From: Siculibacillus lacustris
Lineage (GTDB): Bacteria; Pseudomonadota; Alphaproteobacteria; Rhizobiales; Ancalomicrobiaceae
Reading direction: 5' to 3'
DNA: 64,000 nucleotides
Assembly: GCF_004328075.1 (NCBI RefSeq)
Contig: NZ_SJFN01000016.1
Location: 48,527 to 112,526, forward strand
Position numbers and translations under genes: made by a program. Each line of letters begins with the position of its first letter. Position 1 is the stretch's first letter. The notes beneath the pieces were generated by a model. It saw nothing but the letters and a program-made list of their open reading frames with translations, had not been told where the DNA came from and did no database searches. Shown piece by piece: positions 38,659 to 47,990 of this stretch.

Positions 38659-39618
38659 TCAGCGCCGGAGCACGAACAGGTTGCCGGCCAGCACCAGGGC
38701 GAGACCGATCGCCGCCGAGACCGTCCAGACGTAGCCCTCGACCGCCGTCGAGATCGCCAGCGCGAACACCGGGAACATCACCGTGGCATAGCCGGCCCGC
38801 CCCGCGCCGATCCGCCCCAGCAGGGTCAGATAGGCCCAGAAGGCCGCCACCGACGACACCAGCGACAGCCACAGCAGCGAGATCACGTAGGGCGCGCCGG
38901 TGTCGAAGGCCACCGGCAGGCCGCCGACCGCCGTCGCGATCGCCAGGAACACGCAGCCCCAGCTCATGCCCCAGGCGCTCGCCGACACCACCGACACGCC
39001 GCGCAACTGGATGCGGCTCGACACCATGTTGCCGGAGCAGAAGCAGATCGTGCCGAGCACGCACAGGCCGAGGCCGAGCGCCCCGTCGGCGGCGAAGTCG
39101 GCCTGCATCAGCTGCGGCCGGAACATCGCCGCCACGCCGAGAAAGCCGATCAGCGCTCCGAGCGCCACCTTCCCCGAGATCGCATGGCCGAACAGCACCC
39201 GCCCCATCAGCAGGTTGACCACCGAGGCGAGCGAGAACACCACCGACAGCAGGCCGGACGGCAGGTGACTCGCGCCATGGTAGAACAGATCGAAGTTGGT
39301 CGAGAACAGCAGCGCCCCGAGGGCGGCGAAGCGCAGATGATCGCCGAGCCCGAAGCGCAGCCGGCTGCCCTTGATCCCCGCCCAGATCCACATTGCCCCG
39401 GCGGCGATCAGGAAGCGCCACAGCAGCGACACCTCCGGCTGGACCACGCCGATCTGCGCCTTCATGGCGATCCAACTGGTCGACCAGGCGAACACGGTGA
39501 TCGCGTAGAGCCCCACCTCGAACGGGCCGAAGCGGCCCTCGCCACGGCGCGGCGCGGCCGGAGCCGGCGCCGGGGCGGCGTCGATCGGGCGATCGGCGGG
39601 CGGCACGGAAGTGGACAT
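38659..39618 (-). CDS. EamA/DMT-superfamily transporter
   Basis: Ten hydrophobic helices in 319 residues, made of two EamA repeats (FAWSTSWIAMKAQIGVVQPE begins the first; SSVAAFWAYLTLLGRIGAGR lies in the second). Family members export or import small metabolites such as amino acids, sugars or nucleosides; the substrate cannot be told. The start is placed at MSTSVPP after a GAGG site. It lies downstream of lutABC on the same strand after a 127-bp gap and could be cotranscribed. Confidence 0.87.
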   Translation of the reverse strand: MSTSVPPADRPIDAAPAPAPAAPRRGEGRFGPFEVGLYAITVFAWSTSWIAMKAQIGVVQPEVSLLWRFLIAAGAMWIWAGIKGSRLRFGLGDHLRFAALGALLFSTNFDLFYHGASHLPSGLLSVVFSLASVVNLLMGRVLFGHAISGKVALGALIGFLGVAAMFRPQLMQADFAADGALGLGLCVLGTICFCSGNMVSSRIQLRGVSVVSASAWGMSWGCVFLAIATAVGGLPVAFDTGAPYVISLLWLSLVSSVAAFWAYLTLLGRIGAGRAGYATVMFPVFALAISTAVEGYVWTVSAAIGLALVLAGNLFVLRR

Positions 39619-39745
39619 CGGTTGGCCTCGCGATCGAGGGATGGGAGCCGCGACGCGCGGCCGACCCCGCGACCATGGCGCCGAAGCGCGTCGCGAGATC
39701 CAGCGAATCTTGCTGATCCGATCGATCAACGCCCTTGATGGGCGC

Positions 39746-40441
39746 TCACGAGTCCGTCGGCTCGAGATCGTCGACGACGATCAGATGCAGCGACCGCGGC
39801 CCGTGGGCGCCGAGCAGAATGGTCTGCTCGATGTCGCCCGATCGCGACGGGCCGGTGATCAGATTGACGTTGCGCGGCATCTGGCCTTCGCCCCACGTTC
39901 CGCGCACCTGCGTCCACACCGTCTCGTAGTCGGCGACCACCTCCGAGGCCCGCACCACCACCAGATGGTGCTCGGGCAGGAAGTTCAGCGTGGTCGGATT
40001 GTCGGCGCCCGAGGTCAGCACCACCGTGCCGGATTCGGCGACGCCGGCGAGCGCATGGCTGAGTCCCACCGGGTCACCGCCGCGCGAGGCGCCGACTTCG
40101 ACGGTCAGCTGTGGCTGGTCCGCGAAGGGCAGGGCGGCGAGGCGCGGATCGGCGCCGCGGCGGATCGCCTGCGGCAGATTGTGGGACCGCAGATAATCGG
40201 CGATCGCCGCCGGAACCGCGTCGGCCGAAGCCACCCGGGTCACCGTCGAGGACACCGCTTCGGCCATGGTCACGAACAGATCGACGCGGGCCCGGGCGGG
40301 GAGGTGCCCGCGCGCCGGCACGAGGCCGGGGGCGTGCACCCGCAGCCGCTCGGCGACCGCGGCGCGGCGATCGCCGTCGTCGGCGCCGCCGACCTTCAGC
40401 GAGCGGCGGATCTTGGCGAGAATGGCGTCGCGGGCGGTCAT
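39746..40441 (-). CDS. lutC: Lactate-utilisation protein C (LUD domain)
   Basis: 231 residues. Third component of the LutABC complex, which oxidises L-lactate to pyruvate with Fe-S clusters. The LUD domain carries VGLSHALAGVAESGTVVLTS and the block NPTTLNFLPEHHLVVV, and ends with GPRSLHLIVVDDLE. Its ATG overlaps the lutB stop (ATGA). Confidence 0.92.
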   Translation of the reverse strand: MTARDAILAKIRRSLKVGGADDGDRRAAVAERLRVHAPGLVPARGHLPARARVDLFVTMAEAVSSTVTRVASADAVPAAIADYLRSHNLPQAIRRGADPRLAALPFADQPQLTVEVGASRGGDPVGLSHALAGVAESGTVVLTSGADNPTTLNFLPEHHLVVVRASEVVADYETVWTQVRGTWGEGQMPRNVNLITGPSRSGDIEQTILLGAHGPRSLHLIVVDDLEPTDS

Positions 40442-41886
40442 CGGCGGGTCTCGCTGTCGGTGGCGGCGGCGGCGCGGCGGCGCGCCTTCCATTGATCCTG
40501 GAACGTCCCGCCCTGCGGCGCCGGCATGTCGCGAACGCTGGTCCAGCCGCCGGCCAGCGGCAGTCTGGCGATGCGGCCGCGTTTGCCCGCGAACCGGGTC
40601 AGCACCGTCGCGGCGATCCGATTGACCCAGCGATAGAGCCGCGGCCGTTTGGCGAAGAACGCCCAGACCGCGAGTCCCGCGCGTTGGGTCGCCGGATTGA
40701 GGGCGCGATCGAACTCGCGGGTCCGCCACGCCCGCATCATCCGCGGCAGCGGGATACGCATCGGGCAGATCGCCTCGCAACGGCCGCAGAAGGTCGAGGC
40801 ATTGGGCAGATGGCCGGCCTTGTCGACGCCGACCAGGGTCGGGGTCAGCACCGAGCCCATCGGCCCGGGATAGACCCAGCCGTAGGCGTGGCCGCCGATC
40901 GCATGATAGACCGGGCAATGGTTGATGCAGGCGCCGCAGCGGATGCAGCGCAGCATCTCCTCGAACTCGGTGCCGAGCATCGCCGAGCGGCCGTTGTCGA
41001 GCAGGACGACGTGGAACTCCTCCGGCCCGTCGGGATCTCCCGTGCGCCGCGGCCCGGTCGAGAAGGTGGTGTAGACCGACATCTCCTGACCGGTCGCCGA
41101 GCGGGCCAGCAGCCGCATCAGCGTGTCGACGTCCTCGAGGGTCGGCACCACCTTTTCCGGCGTCGCCAGCACGATGTGGGCGCGCGGCAGGGTCTGGGTC
41201 AGGTCGCCGTTGCCTTCGTTGGTGACGATCACCGTCGATCCGGTCTCGGCCACCAGGAAGTTGGCGCCGGTGATGCCGACGTCGGCGACCAGGAACTGCT
41301 CGCGCAGCACGGTGCGCGCCTCGCCGAGCATGGTCACCGCCTCGCCGAGATCGCGGGCCGGGTCGAGATGGGTGTGGACCCGGCGGAAGTCGGCCGCCAC
41401 CTGTTCCTTGGTCAGATGCACCGCCGGGGCGATGATGTGGCTCGGATGTTCGCCGCGCAGCTGGATGATGTATTCGCCGAGATCGGTCTCGACCGGCCGC
41501 ATGCCGATCGCTTCCAGATGCTCGTTGAGCTCGATCTCCTCGGAGATCATGCTCTTGCCCTTGGTCACCGTCTTGGCGCCGAGCCGCCGGCAGATGTCGG
41601 CGATGATCGCCCGCGCGTCGGCCGGGGTCTCGGCCCAATGGACCTGACCGCCGGAGGCCACCACCTTGCGCTCGAAGGCCTCGAGGTAGAGGTCGAGATG
41701 GGCGAGCACGTGGTTCTTGAGGTCGCGCCCCTCGTCGCGCAGCGCCTCGAACTCCGGCAGCGCCGCCGCCGCCTTCAGGCGCTTGCCGATGAAGCCCTTC
41801 TCGACGTTGAGCAGGGCCTTCTGCAGGTTGGCGTCGCCGAGCGCCGCGTGGGCGTTGTCCGAAAAGGACGGGGACGTGATCTTCAT
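40438..41886 (-). CDS. lutB: Lactate-utilisation iron-sulfur protein B
   Basis: 482 residues. An N-terminal LUD-like domain (residues ~70-290; TKGKSMISEEIELNEHLEA, GITGANFLVAETGSTVIVTN) is followed by two [4Fe-4S] motifs, CIRCGACINHCPVY and CGRCEAICPM, and a C-terminal DUF3390-like tail. It acts with LutA and LutC in lactate oxidation, probably at the membrane. It is coupled to both neighbours by 4-nt overlaps. Confidence 0.94.
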   Translation of the reverse strand: MKITSPSFSDNAHAALGDANLQKALLNVEKGFIGKRLKAAAALPEFEALRDEGRDLKNHVLAHLDLYLEAFERKVVASGGQVHWAETPADARAIIADICRRLGAKTVTKGKSMISEEIELNEHLEAIGMRPVETDLGEYIIQLRGEHPSHIIAPAVHLTKEQVAADFRRVHTHLDPARDLGEAVTMLGEARTVLREQFLVADVGITGANFLVAETGSTVIVTNEGNGDLTQTLPRAHIVLATPEKVVPTLEDVDTLMRLLARSATGQEMSVYTTFSTGPRRTGDPDGPEEFHVVLLDNGRSAMLGTEFEEMLRCIRCGACINHCPVYHAIGGHAYGWVYPGPMGSVLTPTLVGVDKAGHLPNASTFCGRCEAICPMRIPLPRMMRAWRTREFDRALNPATQRAGLAVWAFFAKRPRLYRWVNRIAATVLTRFAGKRGRIARLPLAGGWTSVRDMPAPQGGTFQDQWKARRRAAAATDSETRR

Positions 41887-42677
41887 CGCGCGTCCTCCGT
41901 CGGCTCGCCGGCGCCGCGGCCGATCGCCGGCCCGTCGGCCATCTCGGCCAGCACCTCGGCGACGTGGCGCACCGCGACCTTCGAGCCGCGCCGGGTCAGC
42001 CGGCCGGCCATGTTGAGCAGGCAGCCGAGGTCGCCGGCGAGCAGGGTCGTCGCCCCGCTGGCCTCGACCGCCACCGCCTTCTTGTCGACGATCGTCCCCG
42101 AGATCTCGGGATATTTGACCGAGAAGGTGCCGCCGAAACCGCAGCACACGTCGGGGTCCTTCATCTCGATCAGCTCGACCCCGTCCATCGCCGCCAGCAG
42201 GCGCCGCGGCTGATCGTGGATGCCGAGCTCGCGCAGCCCCGAGCAGCTGTCGTGATAGGTCACCGTGCCGTGGTGGGCGGCGCCGGTCGCGGTCACGCCG
42301 CGCTGGTCGGTGAGGAACGACACCAGCTCGTGGGTCTTGGCGGCGAGCGCCTCGGCGCGGGCCCGCCACGGGTCGTCGCGCTCGAAGAGATCCGGATAGT
42401 GGTGGCGGATCATGCCGGCGCAGGAGCCCGACGGCGCCACCAGGTGGTCGTAGCCCTCGAAGGTGGCGATCACCTGCTTGGCGAGGTCGCGGGCGTCGGC
42501 GCGATCACCGTTGTTGTAGGCCGGCTGGCCGCAGCAGGTCTGCGCCTCCGGCACCTCGACGTCGCAGCCGGCGTCCTCGAGCAGCTTCACCGCGGCGAAG
42601 CCGACGGTCGGTCGGAACAGGTCGACGAGACAGGTGACGAACAGCGCCACCTTCGGGCGCGTGGCGGGCGTGGTCAT
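41883..42677 (-). CDS. lutA: Lactate-utilisation protein A (CCG domains)
   Basis: 264 residues with two cysteine-rich CCG domains: CCGQPAYNNGD in the first half and CCGFGGTFSVKYPEIS in the second, plus DSCSGLRELG. These bind an Fe-S cluster, as in heterodisulfide reductase subunit B and GlpC. First gene of the operon. No GntR-type lutR is adjacent. Its promoter should be in the 319-bp gap shared with the DUF3422 gene. Confidence 0.93.
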   Translation of the reverse strand: MTTPATRPKVALFVTCLVDLFRPTVGFAAVKLLEDAGCDVEVPEAQTCCGQPAYNNGDRADARDLAKQVIATFEGYDHLVAPSGSCAGMIRHHYPDLFERDDPWRARAEALAAKTHELVSFLTDQRGVTATGAAHHGTVTYHDSCSGLRELGIHDQPRRLLAAMDGVELIEMKDPDVCCGFGGTFSVKYPEISGTIVDKKAVAVEASGATTLLAGDLGCLLNMAGRLTRRGSKVAVRHVAEVLAEMADGPAIGRGAGEPTEDAR

Positions 42678-42702
42678 GGCGGTCCCCGGTCCTCGTTCCC
42701 AG

Positions 42703-42733
42703 GCGATCGAGCCGTGATCGGCTCGGGGATCGC
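42703..42733. promoter_or_regulatory. Inverted repeat in the lutA/DUF3422 divergent region
   Basis: GAGCCG-TGAT-CGGCTC with flanking GCGATC and GATCGC (3-base bulge) forms a near-perfect dyad 26 bp upstream of lutA. It may be an operator or an mRNA leader hairpin. The remainder of the 42678-42996 gap shows no gene or clear promoter. Confidence 0.35.
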
Positions 42734-42996
42734 CGCGTCCGGCTCTGCGACCGGTTCTGCTCCGCCCCGATCGTCTCGGGCGAAGGGGGCGACCATAGAC
42801 GACGCCTCGCGACCCCGTCAAATCGACGAATGCCCCCTTCGCGGGGCGGCGAAGGCGGATGACTCCGGCCGATTCGCCGCGCTAGGATCGGCCACGCGAC
42901 GGCCCTGCCGGTCGCCGCCGACCCGGCCGTCGTCCCCCGACGGTCTCCGTGCCTTCCGCGCCCGCCGCGGCCGGCCGCCGACCCGAGAGTGCCCCG

Positions 42997-44328
42997 ATGA
43001 CGAGCCTCGTCCCGCCCCCCGTCGAGCCGCCGGCCGCCACCGAGGCACCCCACGGGTTCCAGCCCCATCCCCGCCGCGCCGAAATCCTCGGCGAGGTCCA
43101 TGCCCGGCCGTTCCGCCCGACCCGGGCGCCGCGGGTGTTCCTCCACCACGCCTTCGCCGTCGACCGCGAGCGGCTCGAGGACGATCGCCTGTTCCTCGAG
43201 CGCTTCTGCCGGGCGCGCGGCGCCCCCGGACCGGGGCCGGACAGCCGCCACCATGTCGTCGCCTTCGGCGGCGGCTCGTTGAAGTGGGAACGCCACGCCG
43301 AATTCGTCACCTACACCTGGGACGGCGCCGCGGTGGACCCCGTCCGGCTGTTTCCCGAACTGCCGTCGAGCCATCCCTTCGGCAGCGACTTCGTCGCCCC
43401 CGGCCCGATGCTGGTGGCGGTGCGCCTCGACTTCCTGTCGGACCGCGGCGACATCGCCGGCGCCGCCGCGCCCTTCGATCCGGCCGCACTGTGCGTCTCG
43501 GAAGCCTATGGCGGCAGCGGCGTGGCGCTCACCGACTTCCGCCAGGACGGCGACGGCCGCACCCGCATCCTGTGCCTCGATCGCGGGCTCAACGACCAGC
43601 AGGCCGGCGCCCTGGTGCAGCGCCTGCTGGAGATCGAGACCTATCGCACCCTCGCCATGCTCGGCCTGCCGACCGCCCAGGAACGCGCGCCGGAAGTGCG
43701 CCGCGTCGAGCGCGAACTCGCCGGCCTCACCGCCGAGATCCGCTCGACCGAAGGTCTCGCCGCCAATCGCAGCCTGCTCGAACGCCTGTCGGGCCTGACC
43801 GCCGACCTCGAGGCCCATGCCGCCGAGGCCTCCTATCGCTTCGGCGCGACCCGCGCCTACGACCAGATCGTCAAGGATCGCCTCGCCACCCTGCACGAGC
43901 ACCACGTGCCCGGTTACGGCACCTGGTCGAACTTCCTGGCGCGCCGCTCCGAGCCGGCGATGCGCACGGTGACCGGTCTGCAGGAGCGCATGGACACCCT
44001 GTCGCGCAAACTGTCGCGCACGGCGCAACTGCTCCGCACCCGGGTCGACGTCGACCTCGAGCAGCAGAACCGCGATCTCCTGGAATCGATGAATCGCCGC
44101 TCGCGCCAGCAGCTCCTGCTGCAGCAGACCGTCGAGGGTCTGTCGGTGGCGGCGGTCAGCTATTACGTGGTCGGTCTGCTCGGCTACCTGTTCAAGGCCG
44201 CCAAGGAGGCCCACCTCCTCGCCCTCGACCCCAACCTCGCCACCGGCCTCGCCGTGCCGGTGGTGGTCGCACTGGTGTTCTGGGTGGTCCGCAGCATCCG
44301 CCGGGCCCACGCCCCCGATCACGAGTGA
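42997..44328 (+). CDS. DUF3422 family membrane-anchored protein
   Basis: 443 residues. The start of the conserved region, HPRRAEILGEVHARPF, is the DUF3422 hallmark. The middle is soluble and helical with coiled-coil-like stretches (EVRRVERELAGLTAEIRSTE), and two membrane helices lie at the C-terminus (VSYYVVGLLGYLFKAA; GLAVPVVVALVFWVVRSI). The function is unknown. The ATG in the context CCCCGATG is chosen over an upstream in-frame ATG in Ala/Pro-rich sequence. A strong hairpin follows. Confidence 0.9.
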   Translation: MTSLVPPPVEPPAATEAPHGFQPHPRRAEILGEVHARPFRPTRAPRVFLHHAFAVDRERLEDDRLFLERFCRARGAPGPGPDSRHHVVAFGGGSLKWERHAEFVTYTWDGAAVDPVRLFPELPSSHPFGSDFVAPGPMLVAVRLDFLSDRGDIAGAAAPFDPAALCVSEAYGGSGVALTDFRQDGDGRTRILCLDRGLNDQQAGALVQRLLEIETYRTLAMLGLPTAQERAPEVRRVERELAGLTAEIRSTEGLAANRSLLERLSGLTADLEAHAAEASYRFGATRAYDQIVKDRLATLHEHHVPGYGTWSNFLARRSEPAMRTVTGLQERMDTLSRKLSRTAQLLRTRVDVDLEQQNRDLLESMNRRSRQQLLLQQTVEGLSVAAVSYYVVGLLGYLFKAAKEAHLLALDPNLATGLAVPVVVALVFWVVRSIRRAHAPDHE

Positions 44329-44347
44329 GCCGGGCGTCCGAAACGAA

Positions 44348-44373
44348 AGAGCCCCGGTGAAGACCGGGGCTCT
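44348..44373 (-). terminator. Terminator between DUF3422 and cytochrome c genes
   Basis: AGAGCCCCGGT-GAAG-ACCGGGGCTCT is a perfect 11-bp stem with a tetraloop. Read on the minus strand it is followed by TTCGTTTC, so it best terminates the cytochrome gene, but it can act on both convergent transcripts. Confidence 0.8.
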
Positions 44374-44418
44374 GCGGCGCGGTTCGGACGGGCGGCGCTC
44401 GTAGCGCGCGCCCGAGGA

Positions 44419-44814
44419 TCACTTCGGCTTGCCGTCGGCGCCGAACTGGGCGACGTAGGCGACCACGTTGGCGAGATCGGTGTCGTCCTTGACGCCGACG
44501 AAGGCCATCTTGGTGGTCGGGTTGAAGGCCTTGGGGTCCTTCACGTACTGGGTCAGCTTGGCTTCGTCCCACACCAGACCTTCGTCGCCGAGCTTCTTCA
44601 GCCCTTCACCGTAGCCCTTGAAGTCGGTCGAGCCGGCCTTGCGACCGATCACGCCGTTCAGCTGCGGGCCGACCTTGTTGGTGGCGCCTTCGCCGATCGC
44701 GTGGCAGATCTTGCACTTGGCGAAGACCTTCTCGCCCGCGGCGACGTCGGCGGCGGAAGCGGAACCGGCGGCGGCGACGAAGCCGAGCGCGGCGAGCATG
44801 ACGACTTTCTTCAT
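44419..44814 (-). CDS. Class I cytochrome c (c2/c-550 type)
   Basis: Periplasmic electron carrier, 131 residues with a signal peptide (KKVVMLAALGFVAAAGSASA, cleavage after about residue 21). The heme site is CKICH (C34, C37, H38) and the distal ligand is Met103 in TTKMAFVGV. The spacing and the insert KAGSTDFKGYGEGLKKL fit the mitochondrial-like cytochrome c2 group. It may serve oxidases or accept electrons from dehydrogenases; no partner is adjacent. Confidence 0.93.
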   Translation of the reverse strand: MKKVVMLAALGFVAAAGSASAADVAAGEKVFAKCKICHAIGEGATNKVGPQLNGVIGRKAGSTDFKGYGEGLKKLGDEGLVWDEAKLTQYVKDPKAFNPTTKMAFVGVKDDTDLANVVAYVAQFGADGKPK

Positions 44815-45177
44815 ATGAAAACTCCGATGGGTGAAGGACGGAACTCCGAATCCGTGTCTAGCCGACCCCGACGAGGAGTCCTACCGGGAAATTGGGCCAT
44901 GTCGTGACCCGGGCGCGGCCACGCCCCACCGCCCCGCCGGCCGCTCCGAACCGCCCGTCCAGCCCCGGTCGAACCTCGGAGACGCGGCAAAGCGTCGCTG
45001 GGCGGCCGATCGCCTCGGCGCGCGATCCTCGGAAACGCGCGGAAAGCCCGGAAATCGGCGCGGGCTCGCCGGGACACCCCCACCTTTCGAATCGTTTGAA
45101 AACACGCGCCCTTGTGGCAATCTGTCGCATCAGGAGGCTCCGCATCCCACGATGGAGCCCGATCGGGTGGAAAAGAC
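44815..45177. other. Divergent intergenic region, nothing specific seen
   Basis: A 363-bp GC-rich gap between the cytochrome c and DUF2189 genes. It must hold both promoters. I see no FNR/FixK box, no clear -35/-10 pair and no RNA gene. A short A/T-rich stretch, CGAATCGTTTGAAAACA (45090-45106), is the only compositional change. Confidence 0.5.
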
Positions 45178-45975
45178 ATGACCGACCTCGTGGCTGCGAC
45201 CAGCCCCCTCGACCTGCGCCCCACGGAGCCGCGCGTCCGGGCGATCACCGTCGACGACATTTCCGCGAGCCTCGCCGACGGCTTGCGCGACTTCCGCGCC
45301 GCGCCGACCTTCGGTCTGCTGGTCGGCGCCGTCTATGTGCTCGCCGGCAACGTGCTGTTCTGGATCGCCGCGACCTTCGACATGATGTTCCTGGCCTATC
45401 CCCTGGCCGCCGGTTTCGCGCTGGTCGCGCCCTTCGCGGCGACCGGCCTCTACGAGACCAGCCGCCGGCTCGGCCGCGGCGAATCGACCGATTTCGTCTC
45501 GCTGATCGGAGCGGTGCCGCCGCACGCCCGCCGCGAGCTCGGCTACATGGCCCTGGTCACGGTGTTCGGCCTGATCGGCTGGATCTACGCCGCCGGCTTC
45601 GTCTACGCGCTGTTCTTCGGCCTGCGACCGCTGGAAGCCCCCGACCTGATCACCGCGATCGTCTCGACGCCGCGCGGGGTCGCCTTCCTGATGGCCGGCA
45701 ATCTGATCGGCGGGGTGATCGCCACGGTGATCTTCTCGCTCAGCGCCCTGTCCTATCCGCTGCTGCTCGACCGCGATCACGACTTCGTCACGGCGATGAT
45801 CGTGTCGATCCGCGCCGTCTTCGCCGCCCCCTGGGTGATGCTCGGCTGGGGCGTGTTCATCGGCACCATGCTGGCGATCGCCATCCTGCCGATGTTCCTC
45901 GGCCTGCTGGTGGTGCTGCCCTGGCTCGGCCACGCCACCTGGCACCTCTACCGCCGCGCCGTGCCCGCGGTCTGA
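45178..45975 (+). CDS. DUF2189 family integral membrane protein
   Basis: 265 residues, about six membrane helices. It begins with a conserved cytosolic segment (VRAITVDDISASLADGLRDF) before the first helix pair, and has paired helices around FVYALFFGLRP and MLGWGVFIGTMLAIAILPMF, as in DUF2189 proteins. These often lie near cytochrome or oxidase genes; the function is unknown. The start is taken at the ATG preceded by GGTGGAAAAG. Confidence 0.85.
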   Translation: MTDLVAATSPLDLRPTEPRVRAITVDDISASLADGLRDFRAAPTFGLLVGAVYVLAGNVLFWIAATFDMMFLAYPLAAGFALVAPFAATGLYETSRRLGRGESTDFVSLIGAVPPHARRELGYMALVTVFGLIGWIYAAGFVYALFFGLRPLEAPDLITAIVSTPRGVAFLMAGNLIGGVIATVIFSLSALSYPLLLDRDHDFVTAMIVSIRAVFAAPWVMLGWGVFIGTMLAIAILPMFLGLLVVLPWLGHATWHLYRRAVPAV

Positions 45976-45992
45976 CCATGCCCCGAACGAAG

Positions 45993-46040
45993 GAACCCCC
46001 GGCGGCGCCCGATCGAACGATCGGTGCCTTCCGGGGGTTC
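45993..46040. terminator. Long hairpin between convergent genes
   Basis: GAACCCCCGG pairs with CCGGGGGTTC, and an inner CCGATCG/CGATCGG stem closes on AA. There is no U tract on either side, so it may be a 3'-stabilising hairpin or bidirectional barrier rather than a classical terminator. Confidence 0.5.
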
Positions 46041-46120
46041 ACGTCCTTCCAGGGGGAAGGTCGGGACGCCGGCGCGGGAGCGCGGGCGAAAGGGGCGGGG
46101 CTCGGGCCGAGCCCCGAAGC

Positions 46121-46876
46121 TCAGAGCACCATCACGCGCGTGCCGACCGGCACCCGGCGATAGAGATCGGTGACGTCTTCGTTGCGCATCCGGATGCAGC
46201 CCGAGGAGACGGCCTTGCCGATCGTCCAGGGCTCGTTCGATCCGTGGATTCGATATTCGGTCGAGCCGAGATAGAGGGCGCGCGCGCCGAGGGGATTGTC
46301 GGGTCCGCCGTCCATGTGGCGCGGCAGGTCGGGCTTGCGCTTCAGCATCGCCGGCGGCGGCGTCCAATCGGGCCATTCCGCCTTGCGGGTGACGGTGTGG
46401 ACGCCCGCCCACTGGAAGCCCGGTCGTCCCACCCCGACGCCGTAGCGACGCGCCTTGCCGCCCGCCTCGACCAGATAGAGATAACGCTCGCCGGTATCGA
46501 TCACCACCGTGCCCGGGGCCTCGCGGCCGTGATAGTCGACCTCGGTCGGCAGCAGTCGCGGCTCGATGGCGTGTTCGTCGGGGGCCGCGGCGAGCGCCGC
46601 CTGGCGCACAGGCGCTTCGCGCGGCGCCGCCGGCATGATCGCCGAACCGGCCGAGAAGTGAACCACCGCCGGCGCGCCGGCCCGGAACGGCGCGAAGGTC
46701 ACCGGTCCGGTCACGTCGCGGTAGCTCGGGCGCAGTTGCGCCGTCCACGGCTCGATCGCATTGGCCGACAGCACCACCGGCGGCCGTTCGACGTAACGAT
46801 CGTCGGCCGAGACCGGGCCGGCGAGGGTCGCGGCGGCGCACAGCGTCGCCAGAGAGAAGGGCAGGGGTCGCAGCAT
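46121..46876 (-). CDS. L,D-transpeptidase (YkuD domain)
   Basis: Periplasmic enzyme that forms 3-3 peptidoglycan cross-links or anchors proteins to the wall. 251 residues from the chosen ATG, which gives a good signal peptide (LPFSLATLCAAATLAGPVSA); the longer frame upstream is not signal-like. The YkuD domain occupies ~115-250. Its active site reads EYRIHGSNEPWTIGKAVSSG followed by CIRM: the catalytic Cys and the upstream His are present, and the usual SHGC is SSGC. The residues before it are Pro/Ala-rich. Confidence 0.9.
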   Translation of the reverse strand: MLRPLPFSLATLCAAATLAGPVSADDRYVERPPVVLSANAIEPWTAQLRPSYRDVTGPVTFAPFRAGAPAVVHFSAGSAIMPAAPREAPVRQAALAAAPDEHAIEPRLLPTEVDYHGREAPGTVVIDTGERYLYLVEAGGKARRYGVGVGRPGFQWAGVHTVTRKAEWPDWTPPPAMLKRKPDLPRHMDGGPDNPLGARALYLGSTEYRIHGSNEPWTIGKAVSSGCIRMRNEDVTDLYRRVPVGTRVMVL

Positions 46877-47004
46877 CGTCGGTGTCCGATTCGCTCGCCG
46901 GGGAGCACCCGGCCGGGTGTCTTCCCCCAGAGACTGGCCCGCCATGGTCGACGATCCGTGAACGCGAAGGCTTTTCATCGCAACCTTCTCGGAAAGGTTT
47001 CGTC

Positions 47005-47024
47005 ATGGTTGACGGATGGTTGAC
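47005..47024. repeat. 11-bp-spaced direct repeat upstream of cheZ
   Basis: ATGGTTGAC occurs twice, one helical turn apart, in the 290-bp gap between the L,D-transpeptidase gene and cheZ. The same gap holds the perfect palindrome CACCCGGCCGGGTG (46906-46919). Either might be a regulator site; neither matches a motif I can name. Confidence 0.3.
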
Positions 47025-47166
47025 ACCGAATCTCGGGGGCGGATCGAGGCGACGGCGCCATTCCTGGAGATCGCCGTTCCGCTCGTCGCATACAGGAACG
47101 ATTCCTTAAGGACGCCCGGCTAACCATGTCGGCAGTAGGACGATACGACGCACGAGGCTCTGCCCC

Positions 47167-47877
47167 ATGGCCACTAGGAAGGTGTTCCGCATCGAGGCGT
47201 TCGCAGCCGGCGGATCGTCGGGATCGACTGCGGGCGATCGCGCCGAGGAGCGCCACCAGGAGCTCCTGCGCGAAGTCAGAAATTTGCGCGCCCAGGTCGA
47301 ACCGGCGCACGAACTGAGCGAGAAGGCTCTCGAACAGCTCCGCCGTGATCAGCACGAGGCGCTGCGCATCAAGGCCGAGATGGACGCGATCTACGAGGCG
47401 ATCAACCGCACCAAGCGCGAGATCGCCACGCTGCACGTTTCCGGCTGCAACGGTCAGGAACTGTCCCGGGTCAGTTGGGAACTCGACGCCGTCGTCGAGG
47501 GCACCGAGCACGCGACCGAGACCATCCTCGCCGCCGCCGAACACATCGACGAACGCGCCGCGATCCTCACCGCCAAGCTCAAGGGCGACGATCAGGGCAT
47601 CTCCGCCGACATCCAGGAACAGATCGTCCAGATCTTCGAAGCCTGCAACTTCCAGGACCTCACCGGTCAGCGCATCACCAAGGTGGTCAACACCCTGCGC
47701 TTCGTCGAGGAACGCATCGTCAAGATGATGGACATCTGGGGCGGCGTCGAGAGCTTCAAGGAGATCGAGGTCGAGCTCGAACATCGCCTCGGCGATCAGG
47801 CTCTGCTCAACGGACCGTCGCTCGACAACGACGCCGGCATCGCCTCGCAGGACGACATCGACGCGCTGTTCGCCTGA
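47167..47877 (+). CDS. cheZ: CheZ-family chemotaxis phosphatase
   Basis: Dephosphorylates CheY-P to end the flagellar motor signal. 236 residues, mostly long helices. The catalytic segment is ACNFQDLTGQRITKVV, with the Asp and Gln of DLTGQ that attack CheY-P. The extreme C-terminus, SQDDIDALFA, matches the CheY-binding tail of CheZ. It lies alone, flanked by a terminator; the CheY-like gene and the chemoreceptor are elsewhere in the window. The start lacks a strong ribosome site (CTCTGCCCC before ATG). Confidence 0.9.
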   Translation: MATRKVFRIEAFAAGGSSGSTAGDRAEERHQELLREVRNLRAQVEPAHELSEKALEQLRRDQHEALRIKAEMDAIYEAINRTKREIATLHVSGCNGQELSRVSWELDAVVEGTEHATETILAAAEHIDERAAILTAKLKGDDQGISADIQEQIVQIFEACNFQDLTGQRITKVVNTLRFVEERIVKMMDIWGGVESFKEIEVELEHRLGDQALLNGPSLDNDAGIASQDDIDALFA

Positions 47878-47901
47878 GGATCGCGCACCACCCCTTCGAC
47901 G

Positions 47902-47935
47902 ACGGGCGCCCGACGGCGCCCGTTTTCATTTTGTT
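47902..47935 (+). terminator. Rho-independent terminator after cheZ
   Basis: ACGGGCGCC-CGAC-GGCGCCCGT gives a perfect 9-bp stem followed by TTTTCATTTTGTT. Confidence 0.9.
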
Positions 47936-47990
47936 CTCGTCGACTAAGATCGAGTGCGAAACGGCGATTCGCACCGGGGAGGGCGCAGCG

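Noticed and set aside
38659..39618. EamA gene as a lactate permease of the lut operon
   Set aside because: EamA proteins are not known lactate carriers to my knowledge, and a 127-bp gap separates it from lutC; left as a transporter of unknown substrate.
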